NCBI RefSeq assembly: GCF_009017495.1
Contig: NZ_CP044990.1
Location: 1,259,001-1,323,000 of the forward strand
Length of the DNA: 64,000 bases
DNA from: Deinococcus sp. AJ005
GTDB taxonomy: Bacteria; Deinococcota; Deinococci; Deinococcales; Deinococcaceae
Direction: 5' to 3'
In this document: piece by piece, positions 53,893 through 64,000 of the stretch
Numbering within the stretch: position 1 is the first letter of the stretch
How the letters are laid out: every line of letters starts with the position of its first letter
Notes under the pieces: generated by a model
What the model was told of the DNA's origin: nothing
The model's database searches: none
Seen by the model: only the letters and a program-made list of their open reading frames with translations
Made by a program: the position numbers and the translations under genes

Positions 53893-55611
53893 TCAGTCCG
53901 CCGCGCCCGCCACTTCCCTGGCGACTGCTTCGGCAGCGGCTGGCACGCCATCGCGCACGTCTTTGTGAATCCCAAAATCATCTGCGATCAGGCGGGCCGT
54001 CATCTTGGCCGACATCATGACGCTGGGGGTGCCACCGCCAGGCTGTGCGCCTGCGCCCACCATGTACATATTTCCAATGTCCTCGCTGCGGTTATGCGGG
54101 CGGAAATACGCGCTCTGAATCAGCACCGGTTCGGGACCAAAAGCGTTGCCCAGGTAGCTGTCCAGCGTTCCTTCAAAATAATCTGGAGTGATGTACTCGC
54201 TGTGCGTCAAGCGCTCGCGCAGATTGGGGATGTAGCCGCGTTCCTCCAGGAAGGTGTAAACCCGGTCCACCAGCTTCGGCCCCTCCACCGCCCAGTCCAG
54301 ACCGCTGGCGTTGTGCGGCACGGGAACGAGGGTGTAAGCGGCGTGGTGCCCGGCGGGGGCGAGGCTGGAATCGGTCAGCGTCGGCACATGCAGGTACTGG
54401 CTGAAATCTTTGCTCATCACCTTCTGCCCGAAGATCTCGGTCAGCAGTTCTTCGTAGCGCGGTCCCAGGATGATGTTGTGGTGGCGCAGGTCCAGCGGGC
54501 GGGCGGGATCGTCGCGGAAGCCGAAGTAGATCACCAGCAGGCTCATGCTCTGGCGGGCGGCCTTGACGCGCACGTCGCTGTTGACCAGGCGGGCGGCGGC
54601 GGGAATGCGCTTGAGGTTGGTGTTGGCCCAGTCGCCGTTGCTGACCACGATATCGGCGTGTAACTCTTCGCCGCTTTCCAGCCGCACGCCGCGCGCCGTC
54701 CGCTTGCCGATGGGCCGTTTGACGGGCTGGCCGCGCCCGTCCGTGACCAGAATCTCGTCCACGCCTGCATTCAGGCGAAGCGTGCCGCCCAACTCTTCAA
54801 ACTTCTGTACGAAGGCACGGACCAAAGCCCCGGTGCCGCCCATCGCGTAGTGGATGCCCCAGGTTTTTTCCACGAAATGGATCATGGCGTAGATGGCTGG
54901 AACGCTCAGGGGGTTGCCGCCCACCAGCAGCGTTTCAAAGGAAAAAACCTGCCGCATTTTGGGGTTCTTGAAATACTTGCTGGTAAACGAGAACAGTGTG
55001 CGAACCGCGTCCAGGCGCATCAGATCCGGCACCACGCGCAGCATGGACGGCATATCGCCGAAGTGCGTGTACCCTAGCTCCAGAAAGCCGCGCTCGAAGA
55101 TGGCGCGGGCGTCGGCGTGGAAGCGCTCGTAGCCCTCTAAATCCTCCGGCGCGAGTTCGCTGATCTGGCGGCGGGTGCTTTCTGGATCGCCGTCGTAGTC
55201 GAAATAGGTGCCGTCGTCGAAATAAATCCGGTAAAACGGCAGGATCGGCACCAGTTTCACGTAGTCGCGGGTGCGCGGGCCGCCGCTCTCGCCGGACTTG
55301 ACGCGGGCGTCCTCGGTCAGCGTGTGAGGCGGGTAATCTGGCTCGCCCAGCATCCCCTTGTCGCGTTCCAAAGCGAATAATTCCTCGATGAAATGCGGCA
55401 CGGTAATAACAGTCGGCCCCATGTCGAACACGTAACCGTCCTCGGTGCGCTTCTGGTAGGCGCGGCCCCCCGGCGCGTCTAAGCGCTCCAGGATGGTGGT
55501 GTCGAAGCCCAGGCTTTGCAGGCGGATGCCCAGAGACAGCCCGCCGATGCCGGAGCCGATGATGATGGCGGTCTTGCGCCTGCTGGTGGAGGAAGTGGAG
55601 GGGGAAGTCAT
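53893..55611 (-). CDS. crtI: Phytoene desaturase (CrtI type)
   Basis: FAD-dependent desaturase that turns phytoene into lycopene, a step toward the pigments of Deinococcus. The 572 residues begin with the dinucleotide motif [18 protein letters not shown] (about 14-31), followed by [20 protein letters not shown]. The C-terminal signature reads [20 protein letters not shown], with a long tail. Membrane association is expected. No crtB lies next to it in the window. The substrate may also be a C30 or modified carotenoid, but the CrtI group is clear. Confidence 0.93.
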   Translation of the reverse strand: MTSPSTSSTSRRKTAIIIGSGIGGLSLGIRLQSLGFDTTILERLDAPGGRAYQKRTEDGYVFDMGPTVITVPHFIEELFALERDKGMLGEPDYPPHTLTEDARVKSGESGGPRTRDYVKLVPILPFYRIYFDDGTYFDYDGDPESTRRQISELAPEDLEGYERFHADARAIFERGFLELGYTHFGDMPSMLRVVPDLMRLDAVRTLFSFTSKYFKNPKMRQVFSFETLLVGGNPLSVPAIYAMIHFVEKTWGIHYAMGGTGALVRAFVQKFEELGGTLRLNAGVDEILVTDGRGQPVKRPIGKRTARGVRLESGEELHADIVVSNGDWANTNLKRIPAAARLVNSDVRVKAARQSMSLLVIYFGFRDDPARPLDLRHHNIILGPRYEELLTEIFGQKVMSKDFSQYLHVPTLTDSSLAPAGHHAAYTLVPVPHNASGLDWAVEGPKLVDRVYTFLEERGYIPNLRERLTHSEYITPDYFEGTLDSYLGNAFGPEPVLIQSAYFRPHNRSEDIGNMYMVGAGAQPGGGTPSVMMSAKMTARLIADDFGIHKDVRDGVPAAAEAVAREVAGAAD

Positions 55612-55672
55612 ACTGCGCCCACTACAGCACGTCTGGAGGTTCGACTCTGTAGGAAGGGGTTAAAGACAGAAA

Positions 55673-55705
55673 GAAGCGGAGGCCCGTTGCTGTGGCCTCC
55701 GCTTC
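55673..55705 (-). terminator. Terminator of the BsuPI-like gene
   Basis: Minus strand stem GAAGCGGAGGCC/GGCCTCCGCTTC with a 9-nt loop, followed by TTTCTGTCTTT, about 15 bp past the stop. Confidence 0.85.
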
Positions 55706-55720
55706 TCCTCGTGGTGAAAA

Positions 55721-56305
55721 TCAGCGCACGATGACGGTGAAATCCGCCGGGCGGACCAGCACGCCGTCGCCGTTGAACACCGAGCGGATGGTGTAGTTTC
55801 CGGCGGGCACGTTCTGGTTCTCATCATTCTTGCCTTCCCAGCGGATTTTCTGCAACTCCTCAGTCTGGCCAGGGGCCACGTTGGTGCCCACAATTTGCAG
55901 CGTGCAGATGGCGTCCTTCGGCGTGGTGCGGACCACCTGACCCGCCGCGTTCAGCACCTCGAAACGCACGTCACACGCGCCGTGTTGCAGGTTGATGGTC
56001 TTGTCACCCGTGTTGGTCAAAAGAACATTCCACATGTTCGCCTGACCTGCCTGCACGCTCTGTGGTCCCTCTAACTTGGCGGTGTAGGGCTGCGCCAGCG
56101 GGGGGTTGACGGCGGGCAGGGTGGTCACGGTGGGCGGCGTCACGGGAGTTCCTTGGGTGGGAGCTGGGGCTGGAGCCGTGCTGGGCAGTGTTGCGCCGCT
56201 CTGGGGCAGGGCGGGAATATCAGTCACGCTGACCTGCGCGTGGGCCTGCATACTCATCAGGGTGCCGCCCAGCAGGGCCAGGGTCAAAACAAGGTTTCTG
56301 CTCAT
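55721..56305 (-). CDS. Secreted BsuPI-like (intracellular proteinase inhibitor-type) protein
   Basis: A 194-residue exported protein. Signal peptide LVLTLALLGGTLMSMQAHAQ (cleavage after AHA), a Pro/Thr-rich linker (about 30-75), then one beta-sandwich domain of the BsuPI type (NMWNVLLTNTGDKTINLQHG, WEGKNDENQNVPAGNYTIRS). The two Cys in HGACDV and AICTL could form a disulfide. The role of such exported domains is not known; protease inhibition is shown only for the Bacillus intracellular relative. Confidence 0.75.
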   Translation of the reverse strand: MSRNLVLTLALLGGTLMSMQAHAQVSVTDIPALPQSGATLPSTAPAPAPTQGTPVTPPTVTTLPAVNPPLAQPYTAKLEGPQSVQAGQANMWNVLLTNTGDKTINLQHGACDVRFEVLNAAGQVVRTTPKDAICTLQIVGTNVAPGQTEELQKIRWEGKNDENQNVPAGNYTIRSVFNGDGVLVRPADFTVIVR

Positions 56306-56397
56306 GCCCCCAGCCTGACGCCCCGGGCCTGACCCGGGGTGAGACCCGGTAAAGAAAGGGCCATGCGTTCATCAGGCAATCTTCAGCGCCACCACGC

Positions 56398-57891
56398 TCA
56401 CCGCAGTAGCTTCAGCACGCCCGCGTACATGGCGACGAATTGTTGCTCGTTTAGCGGTTCGGGGCGGTTCCAGGTGGCGCTGATACACAGTGTTTTGCCC
56501 GCCTTCGTGGTGACCTGGGTGGTCAGGTTGATCACGCCGATCTCAGACCCCCCCTTAAAGCTCACACTTCCAAAATCGCCGGGGGTGGCGACACCGGGGT
56601 TCAACTGGGTTTCAGGCAGTGCGGCCACATCGGCCATCAGGTGGCATAGACGCTGGTTGCTGGCGAACCATTCCACGTCCTGCGCGGTGGTTTTGCCCTG
56701 CGCGAAAAGGCCCGCATTGGGCAGCGGCGCGGTGTCGGCTTTTTTAAGCACTTCCCGCCGCGTGGCCCTGTCCAGCCCCGCCGAACGGTAGGCGCGCAGC
56801 AGTTCAAGATTGGCCGGATTCTTGAGGGCGAAGAACTCGCGGGTGCTGGGCATGGCGGTCTGCCCCAGCCGCGTTTCTACCCCTTCGCGCCCTAAGGCCT
56901 TCAGCAGCAGGTCCGTGGCGGTGTTATCGCTCTGGGAAATCATGCGGGCAGCCAGATCGCGCAGGGTGTATTTGCTTCCGGCAGGCGCATCTTGCAGGGT
57001 GCCGCTGGGCAGGCTCCTGTCGGCGTCGGTCAGCGTGACCTCATCGGTCCATTTTTTCTCACCGCGCGTAATCTGTGCCTGCAACTCACCCAGAATCGCC
57101 AGCTTGAAGGCCGAGCCAATCGCCAGCAATGTGCGGCTGTTCAGGTCCACCAGCGGCTGCGGCTTGCCCGCCTCCTGGACCAGCAGGGTGACGCTACCGG
57201 GCAGGGCGGCGAAGGCAACACGGGCCTCTTCCAGAGTCTTATAGGTGACGACGGGTTGCAGTTGCAAACCAGTGATCAGGCCCTGGGCGTCCACGGTAAT
57301 GGCCGTCACATCCACTTGCCCTTTCTCAAAGGTCAGTCGCCAGCCGTTGCCCGGTGGTTCAATGCTCTGGAAAGCACCGTTCTGAGCACGGAGACTGGCG
57401 AACTGCGCGGTCAGTCCCTCGGCGCTGACCTGGGCCAGAAACTCCGGGCTAAACAGCGCTGTATCGACGGGATCAGACTTGAACACTTCCTCGATCAGCG
57501 CCGCCGCCTTCTCCTGTGCGGCCTGCGTGGCCGTCTGGTCTGCCGCCGCCGAGGCCGGGCCAGGCACCGCGCCGAAGGTGGTCAGCCGTCCCTGATCGTC
57601 CAGTGCCGCCGCCGTGATGACCAGTGTGCCGCGCTCATAGACGGCCAGCGGGCGATCCTGCAAGGTGTCCAGCCGGACAAATTTCCCGTACATCCCCGTG
57701 ATTCCCTTGAACTGTGCGGCGATGGTTTCAAAAGGCACCTGCGTCAGAAAGTCCGGCGCAAACCACTCCGCTCTGATCTCCGGTGTAGATAGTAACCGCG
57801 TAATGGCCTCGGTCTGTGTGATGCCCTGCGCCTGTGCCGAAGCCGAGGCAATCAGGGCAATGGTGGTCAGCGACAGCATGGCTTTGTTCAT
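56398..57891 (-). CDS. Secreted serine hydrolase of the beta-lactamase/PBP fold
   Basis: A 497-residue exported protein from the ATG at 57889-57891 (CGGAGGC just upstream). Signal peptide (about 1-22), then two similar domains of the Cpe/ORF12-N kind (about 28-108 and 127-212; each has a PEF/PDF element, for example AEWFAPDFLTQVPFETIAAQ and TALFSPEFLAQVSAEGLTAQ), followed by the class A beta-lactamase-like domain with SAFK (Ser260, Lys263), SDN at 321-323 and KGG in the third motif. All three motifs are present, so it should be active, probably on peptides or cyclic esters rather than beta-lactams. Confidence 0.82.
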   Translation of the reverse strand: MNKAMLSLTTIALIASASAQAQGITQTEAITRLLSTPEIRAEWFAPDFLTQVPFETIAAQFKGITGMYGKFVRLDTLQDRPLAVYERGTLVITAAALDDQGRLTTFGAVPGPASAAADQTATQAAQEKAAALIEEVFKSDPVDTALFSPEFLAQVSAEGLTAQFASLRAQNGAFQSIEPPGNGWRLTFEKGQVDVTAITVDAQGLITGLQLQPVVTYKTLEEARVAFAALPGSVTLLVQEAGKPQPLVDLNSRTLLAIGSAFKLAILGELQAQITRGEKKWTDEVTLTDADRSLPSGTLQDAPAGSKYTLRDLAARMISQSDNTATDLLLKALGREGVETRLGQTAMPSTREFFALKNPANLELLRAYRSAGLDRATRREVLKKADTAPLPNAGLFAQGKTTAQDVEWFASNQRLCHLMADVAALPETQLNPGVATPGDFGSVSFKGGSEIGVINLTTQVTTKAGKTLCISATWNRPEPLNEQQFVAMYAGVLKLLR

Positions 57892-57985
57892 GCCTCCGAA
57901 TATGGGCTGGGTGGCCGAAAAGTTGCCGCGCATACGCTTCATACGGTCTTAACCGCCTGCCTTCCCCCCACGCGGCCCTATGCCC

Positions 57986-57991
57986 TAGACT
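57986..57991 (+). promoter_or_regulatory. -10 hexamer of the leuS leader
   Basis: TAGACT, 6 nt before the ATG of a 13-codon leader ORF; leaderless spacing. No good -35. Confidence 0.45.
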
Positions 57992-57997
57992 GGACCC

Positions 57998-58039
57998 ATG
58001 ATCCGCTCTGCACTTACCCCCAGGGGACGCCGCGACTAG
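57998..58039 (+). CDS. 13-residue leader ORF upstream of leuS
   Basis: ATG 57998 with a -10 TAGACT ending 6 nt upstream. It encodes MIRSALTPRGRRD and stops at TAG 58037-58039, 19 bp before a strong intrinsic terminator. The single Leu codon is CTT, uncommon in this GC-rich genome. The order promoter, short leader ORF, terminator, leuS suggests attenuation, but the leader is not Leu-rich, so what is sensed is open. Confidence 0.4.
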   Translation: MIRSALTPRGRRD

Positions 58040-58058
58040 CCCACGCTAGAGCGCCCGC

Positions 58059-58088
58059 CCCCGGCTGTGTTGCGCCGGGGCTTTTTTT
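58059..58088 (+). terminator. Attenuator-like intrinsic terminator before leuS
   Basis: Stem CCCCGGC/GCCGGGG (7 bp) with an 8-nt loop, followed by CTTTTTTT. It lies between the leader ORF and the leuS ATG (61 bp beyond the T run). Confidence 0.8.
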
Positions 58089-58103
58089 GGTCCCCGCCTA
58101 GTT

Positions 58104-58135
58104 TTTGACCCTCAGACTTTTTGACCCTTAGACCT
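58104..58135 (+). repeat. Four tandem octamers before leuS
   Basis: TTTGACCC, TCAGACTT, TTTGACCC, TTAGACCT: four degenerate 8-mers related to those between livG and livF. They lie 14 bp before the leuS ATG. Confidence 0.55.
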
Positions 58136-58148
58136 CCGCAGGAGCCAT

Positions 58149-60626
<2,478 letters not shown>

Positions 60627-60633
60627 CAGGACT

Positions 60634-60673
60634 GAAAGCGGCGCTCTGAAAGAAATTTCAGAGCGCCGCTTTC
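60634..60673. terminator. Terminator between leuS and the convergent propeller gene
   Basis: Perfect 18-bp stem GAAAGCGGCGCTCTGAAA with its complement and a GAAA loop. A very stable bidirectional hairpin; T runs are short. Confidence 0.75.
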
Positions 60674-60709
60674 AATTCATGTTCAGCGTCAATAGCGGTT
60701 CTCCCTGCC

Positions 60710-61669
60710 TTACGGCAAAGTCACCACCCGCACATTCCCGTCCTTCGCGCTCAGAAAATTCAGCAATTTGCCGTCCGGGCTGACATTCCAGTCGCCCTGC
60801 CGCACCTGATCGCCCAGATCGCCCAGTGTGTTCCAGGCGTTCACCTTCACGTCGTACTGCCGCAGCACATGCGCGCCGCCGTCCGTCTTCAGCGGCATCA
60901 GTAAGAAGCGTCCCGCGTCGCGCCAGCGGTACGCTCCGTAATCGTTGATCTCGGTGGGGGTGCTGCCTGACGTGCTTTGCAGCCACAGGCCGTTGCGGGC
61001 GGCGCTGTCGAAGGAAATCGTGTACAGCACCTGTGCCCCGTTCGGGCTGAGGCTGATGCCCCGGAAGCCCAGCGCCGTCCGCAACGTCTTTTTCACGCCA
61101 CTGCGGATATTCAGAGTAAGCAGGTCCCGGTCCCGGTTGCCCGGCGCACTCTTGCCCGACAGCAGCAGCGTGTCATCGTCTACCCAGCCGCTGATGCCGC
61201 CGCCGTAGAGGGTGGCGACGGTACGCGGGGAACCGAAGGCGTCGGCCACAAAAACCCGTGTGGCGCGGCGGTCATAGTTGCCGCTGGTATCACTGCGGGT
61301 GTAGGCCAGCCGCGTCTCGGCATCGTTCCAGGTCACGTCCGCGCCGAAGGTGGGCAGCGTGAAACGCTTGCCATCGACCAGCCGCTCCAGCACCGTCGTT
61401 TCCCCGGAACCGGGCCGCACCGCCCAGCGCAATTTGGGCGAGAAATAGGCGATGCTGGAAAACCGGCGCGTCACCTCGCCGCCCGTGGCCGCCACCTGAT
61501 AAAAGCCAGTGCTGGGGCGTGCGGTCGGCCCGTCCAGAAAAAGCAAGGCTCCCGAATCCGGCGTCCAGACCGTGCCAGGGCAGCACTCGCCACTCAGCAC
61601 GGCGCGCGAGGGGAGGGTGGCGGCCACGGCAGAGGTGCCTAGCAGCAGTGCTACGAAGGCTAGTTTCAC
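60710..61669 (-). CDS. Secreted beta-propeller (TolB/WD40-like) protein
   Basis: A 319-residue exported protein. The GTG at 61667-61669 overlaps the stop of the M23 peptidase gene by GTGA. A signal peptide ([17 protein letters not shown]) is followed by repeating blades with patterns such as GTVWTPDSGALLFLDG, ADVTWNDAETRLAYTRSD and GDWNVSPDGKLLNFLSAKDG, about 40-45 residues each, as in TolB-like propellers. No enzyme motif is visible. Coupling to a cell wall peptidase suggests a role in the envelope. Confidence 0.8.
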   Translation of the reverse strand: MKLAFVALLLGTSAVAATLPSRAVLSGECCPGTVWTPDSGALLFLDGPTARPSTGFYQVAATGGEVTRRFSSIAYFSPKLRWAVRPGSGETTVLERLVDGKRFTLPTFGADVTWNDAETRLAYTRSDTSGNYDRRATRVFVADAFGSPRTVATLYGGGISGWVDDDTLLLSGKSAPGNRDRDLLTLNIRSGVKKTLRTALGFRGISLSPNGAQVLYTISFDSAARNGLWLQSTSGSTPTEINDYGAYRWRDAGRFLLMPLKTDGGAHVLRQYDVKVNAWNTLGDLGDQVRQGDWNVSPDGKLLNFLSAKDGNVRVVTLP

Positions 61670-62421
61670 CGCGCACCCTCTGGAGCAATCGGCCAGGGCC
61701 GGGCAAACTCGTTGAGCAGGCGGCCCCCACGTATGGCGGCGGGTTGCGAGTCCGGCGTCTGCCATTTGCGCGGAGCGCTGAGGTCATATTCGTAGCCGCG
61801 CCCGAAACTGCCCGCCAGCGCCAGCGTGTCCCAGTCGGCGGCGATGTATGGCAGCGGATTAAAGAACCGCTGGTGCGCCCGGTCCCGCAATTCCAGATGC
61901 AGGTGCGGCGCGCTGACGCACGTTCCCTGCGAGTCGCCGCTCTGGCCGATGACCTGTCCGCGCGTGATCTTCTGGCCGATTCGCAACGAGGCCCGCTTCA
62001 GCAGATGCCCGTACAGGCTGCTCAGGTTGCCCGCATGATCAATTACCACGTTGTGTGGCAGGCTGCCGTGTGGGCCGTCCACTTCGGCCACCACGCCGTC
62101 ACCGATGGCGCGCACTGGGGTGCCGCACGGCGCGCTGAAATCCAGCCCGGCGTGGATGCCCTGCAAGTTGCCGTAGGTGCTACGCCGCTGCCGATACGCC
62201 CCGGTGGTGTTGCCGTAGCCCTGACCCAGTAGCCAGGAATCGGGGCCGGGCGCACCCGCGAAGGGCAGGCCGAACTGGCGGGAGGGCGGGGCGATGGCAC
62301 TCAGCGGCAGGGCCGGGGCGTAGTGGGCGGCGGCCAGGGAAGGGAACATCAGGCCACACAGGGCGGCTACGGTTCGTCTTGCCGGGTGGCCGCGCCAGGG
62401 GGCCGGGGTGGGGGAGGGCAT
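61666..62421 (-). CDS. M23 family (LytM-type) metallopeptidase
   Basis: A 251-residue exported peptidoglycan hydrolase-like protein. After a signal peptide comes a short N-terminal region, then the M23 domain: [16 protein letters not shown] contributes the His/Asp zinc ligands, [13 protein letters not shown] follows, and [11 protein letters not shown] contributes the HxH. The catalytic set looks complete, so it may be an active endopeptidase or a related enzyme. It overlaps the propeller gene downstream by 4 bp. Divergent from the aminotransferase gene. Confidence 0.88.
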   Translation of the reverse strand: MPSPTPAPWRGHPARRTVAALCGLMFPSLAAAHYAPALPLSAIAPPSRQFGLPFAGAPGPDSWLLGQGYGNTTGAYRQRRSTYGNLQGIHAGLDFSAPCGTPVRAIGDGVVAEVDGPHGSLPHNVVIDHAGNLSSLYGHLLKRASLRIGQKITRGQVIGQSGDSQGTCVSAPHLHLELRDRAHQRFFNPLPYIAADWDTLALAGSFGRGYEYDLSAPRKWQTPDSQPAAIRGGRLLNEFARPWPIAPEGAR

Positions 62422-62530
62422 ACGCGATCTTGCCTTAATTCCTTATTCAGAGGCGTGCCAGCGGCTACGGTTGGAAGGCGGAGGGCGCGGGCGGTTCAGA
62501 CCTCTGCTCCGCGTGTCGCCGCGCCGGGTC

Positions 62531-62536
62531 TACTCT
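62531..62536 (+). promoter_or_regulatory. -10 hexamer of the class V aminotransferase gene
   Basis: TACTCT, 6 nt (GGACCC) before the ATG at 62543; leaderless spacing. The same GGACCC spacer precedes the leuS leader ATG. Confidence 0.5.
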
Positions 62537-62542
62537 GGACCC

Positions 62543-63700
62543 ATGACCCAGATGGCCCCTGCTGCCCACATTCCGCTGAACCGCGAACGCCTGATCGCCC
62601 CCGGCCCGGTGGAGGTGGACCCGCGCGTGCTGCTGGAACTGGCCCAGCCGCAGATGCACCACCGCAGCCGTGACGCTGCTGCCAAATTGCTGGAGGCGCG
62701 GCAGAAACTGAGCCGCCTGCTGGGCGATCCCTATGAAGCGGTAATCACCACCAGCAGCGGCACCGGGGCCTTCGAGGGCGCGCTGGTCAGCACCACGCCT
62801 GCTGGGGCAAAGGTGGTCAACGCGCAGGCCGGAAAATTCAGCGAGCGCTGGGGCGACATGGCGGGCCGCTTCGGCTACGACGTGGGGATCGTCGCCCGCC
62901 CCTGGGGCGAACTGCTGGACGCGGATGAGGTGGCTGAAGCCAGCCGCGACGCCACAACTTTGCTGATCACCCACAGCGAAACCAGCACCGGGGCCTTGCA
63001 TGATCTGGAGGCGATTGCACGGGCGGCCAAATTGCAGAATCCCGATCTGATCATCATTGCCGACTGCGTGACCTCCTACGGCGTGGCGGAGTTGCGGGCC
63101 GCTGCCTGGGGCGTGGATGTGATCGTGTCGGGCAGCCAGAAGGGAACGGCCACGCCGCCAGGCCTGGGCTTCGTGCTGTTTAGCCCGGAAGTGCAGGCCC
63201 GCATGGTGCAGAACACCGCCCACGGCTACTACCTGGACCTGACCCGCGAGCTGAAGGGTCAGAAAGCAGGTAATACCCCGCAAACCCCTGCCATCAACCT
63301 GATCTACGCCCTGTCCGCCGCGCTGGACCGCCCATTGAGTGTGCCGCTGGAGGTGCTGTGGGCCGAGCAGGAGCGCAAGGCAAAGGCACTGATCGCCGCT
63401 GGGACCGCGCTGGGCTGCCCGTCTTGGACCGCCCGCCCCAGTCCTGCAGTCGCCGTATTGAAGGCCCCCGAAGGGTTGACGGGCCGCCAGATCGCCGCCG
63501 CCCTGACGGGCCTGGGTCAGCGCGCCCTGGCGGGTCAGGCCCCCCACGAGGACACCGTGTTCCGCGTCAGCACGATGGGCTACGCGGACCGCTACGACGC
63601 TTTAGGTGTCGCCGGAATGCTGGAAGACGCCTTCGCCGCTCTGGGCCACGAGTTCGAGCGGGGTGTGGCCGTGTCGGCAGCGTGGGCGGCGATGAAGTAG
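62543..63700 (+). CDS. Class V aminotransferase (alanine-glyoxylate/serine-pyruvate type)
   Basis: PLP enzyme of 385 residues. [17 protein letters not shown] and the [20 protein letters not shown] segment open the family; [53 protein letters not shown] and the PLP Lys in [20 protein letters not shown] (Lys in SQK) follow. The pattern fits alanine-glyoxylate or serine-glyoxylate transaminases and archaeal-type phosphoserine aminotransferase. The ATG at 62543 is preferred over upstream in-frame starts because of the -10 at leaderless spacing. It might serve serine synthesis; this is inference. Confidence 0.9.
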   Translation: MTQMAPAAHIPLNRERLIAPGPVEVDPRVLLELAQPQMHHRSRDAAAKLLEARQKLSRLLGDPYEAVITTSSGTGAFEGALVSTTPAGAKVVNAQAGKFSERWGDMAGRFGYDVGIVARPWGELLDADEVAEASRDATTLLITHSETSTGALHDLEAIARAAKLQNPDLIIIADCVTSYGVAELRAAAWGVDVIVSGSQKGTATPPGLGFVLFSPEVQARMVQNTAHGYYLDLTRELKGQKAGNTPQTPAINLIYALSAALDRPLSVPLEVLWAEQERKAKALIAAGTALGCPSWTARPSPAVAVLKAPEGLTGRQIAAALTGLGQRALAGQAPHEDTVFRVSTMGYADRYDALGVAGMLEDAFAALGHEFERGVAVSAAWAAMK

Positions 63701-63720
63701 GGAGAGGGAGAAACATCAAA

Positions 63721-63761
63721 CCGCCAGAGCGATAAAACTCGCTGCTGGCGGCTTGATTTTT
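63721..63761 (+). terminator. Terminator of the aminotransferase gene
   Basis: Stem CCGCCAG/CTGGCGG extended by AGCG/CGCT with a bulge, followed by CTTGATTTTT, 20 bp after the stop. Confidence 0.7.
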
Positions 63762-63773
63762 GAATCCTCTGGT

Positions 63774-64000
63774 TTACTCTAGAACGGTAATTCCCGAATC
63801 CCTCACGCGCTGCTTGACGTCTTTCGTCCCCTCGCCGCTGACGCGCATCACGAAACGGCGGTGACCGTCACGCCCGTCGTAGGTGGCGACGCTAATGATG
63901 TTGCTGGGCGCAATGGCGCGCGTGGCTTTTTCCAGGCTGCCGGGGGTGTCGGGCATCTCCAGCGTGATGCGCTGGCCGCCCTCACGCATGCCCAGGATCT
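63774..64000 (-). CDS. ACT-domain protein, C-terminal part (partial)
   Basis: The last 75 codons of a gene that continues beyond the window. The visible part is an ACT-type small-molecule binding domain: [39 protein letters not shown] and [16 protein letters not shown]. The upstream ILGMREGG suggests that another domain, for example a CBS pair as in AcuB-type proteins, comes before it; that is a guess. Confidence 0.75.
   Translation of the reverse strand, partial: ILGMREGGQRITLEMPDTPGSLEKATRAIAPSNIISVATYDGRDGHRRFVMRVSGEGTKDVKQRVRDSGITVLE

Noticed and set aside
57998..58090. T-box riboswitch before leuS
   Set aside because: A partial similarity to the T-box sequence (AGGGGACGCCGCGAC) is present, but the full conserved sequence and a specifier loop could not be identified.
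62408..62542. 45-codon extension of the class V aminotransferase
   Set aside because: It would cover the -10 TACTCT; homology-like sequence starts at the downstream ATG.

Overview
This window is one contiguous stretch of a high-GC bacterial chromosome that looks like Deinococcus. The reasons are the rimP-nusA-ylxR-infB cluster with a short IF-2 (608 residues), a CrtI-type carotenoid desaturase, a phenylacetyl-CoA epoxidase cluster with an extended PaaB, many promoters whose -10 hexamer ends 6-8 nt before the start codon (leaderless mRNAs), and a 136-bp palindromic intergenic repeat of the small-noncoding-repeat kind known from Deinococcus. No rRNA, tRNA, prophage or CRISPR array was seen. The only intact-looking mobile element is an IS5-type insertion sequence.

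Layout. 1-7 kb: partial secD, a small membrane protein, a secreted DUF2680-like protein, then infB, ylxR, nusA and rimP read leftward behind a leader terminator, followed by minC. 7-11 kb: an ABC exporter pair and a CitE-like lyase/MaoC hydratase pair that starts with a 12-codon leaderless leader ORF. 11-12 kb: an AT-rich zinc-ribbon gene cut near its 3' end by an IS. 12-20 kb: aldo/keto reductase and MFS exporter (divergent), subtilisin-like lipoprotein, TPR-GGDEF protein, and an Ig-like lipoprotein. 20-30 kb: ABC-F ATPase, a FecR/CHASE2-GGDEF pair, an acetyltransferase, a radical SAM protein, endonuclease III with a small acidic gene before it, and a two-winged-helix protein. 30-35 kb: a membrane protein/XRE regulator pair, a NatAB-type ABC system, a lipoprotein hydrolase and a polyprenyl synthase.

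35-47 kb is the metabolic core. It holds paaABCD with a PaaR-type operator, a GntR/FCD regulator and a six-gene Liv-type uptake operon with two binding proteins. 47-58 kb holds a metallo-hydrolase, ispG, a lipoprotein gene broken by an in-frame TGA, a DUF4259 gene, methylmalonyl-CoA mutase carrying the same operator as paaA, an acetyltransferase, an aldo/keto reductase, crtI, a BsuPI-like secreted protein and a beta-lactamase-fold hydrolase. 58-64 kb holds leuS behind a leader ORF and terminator, a beta-propeller/M23 peptidase pair, a class V aminotransferase and the end of an ACT-domain gene.

The most notable signals are: two inverted copies of a 136-bp repeat whose two stem-loops differ in sequence but keep base pairing through compensatory changes, each copy completing the stop codon of the gene before it and one lying inside the paa operon; an identical 14-bp operator core at paaA and at the mutase gene; leader ORFs ahead of leuS and the CitE gene; octamer-built repeats between livG and livF and before leuS; and two precisely readable gene disruptions (IS insertion, Trp-to-stop change).
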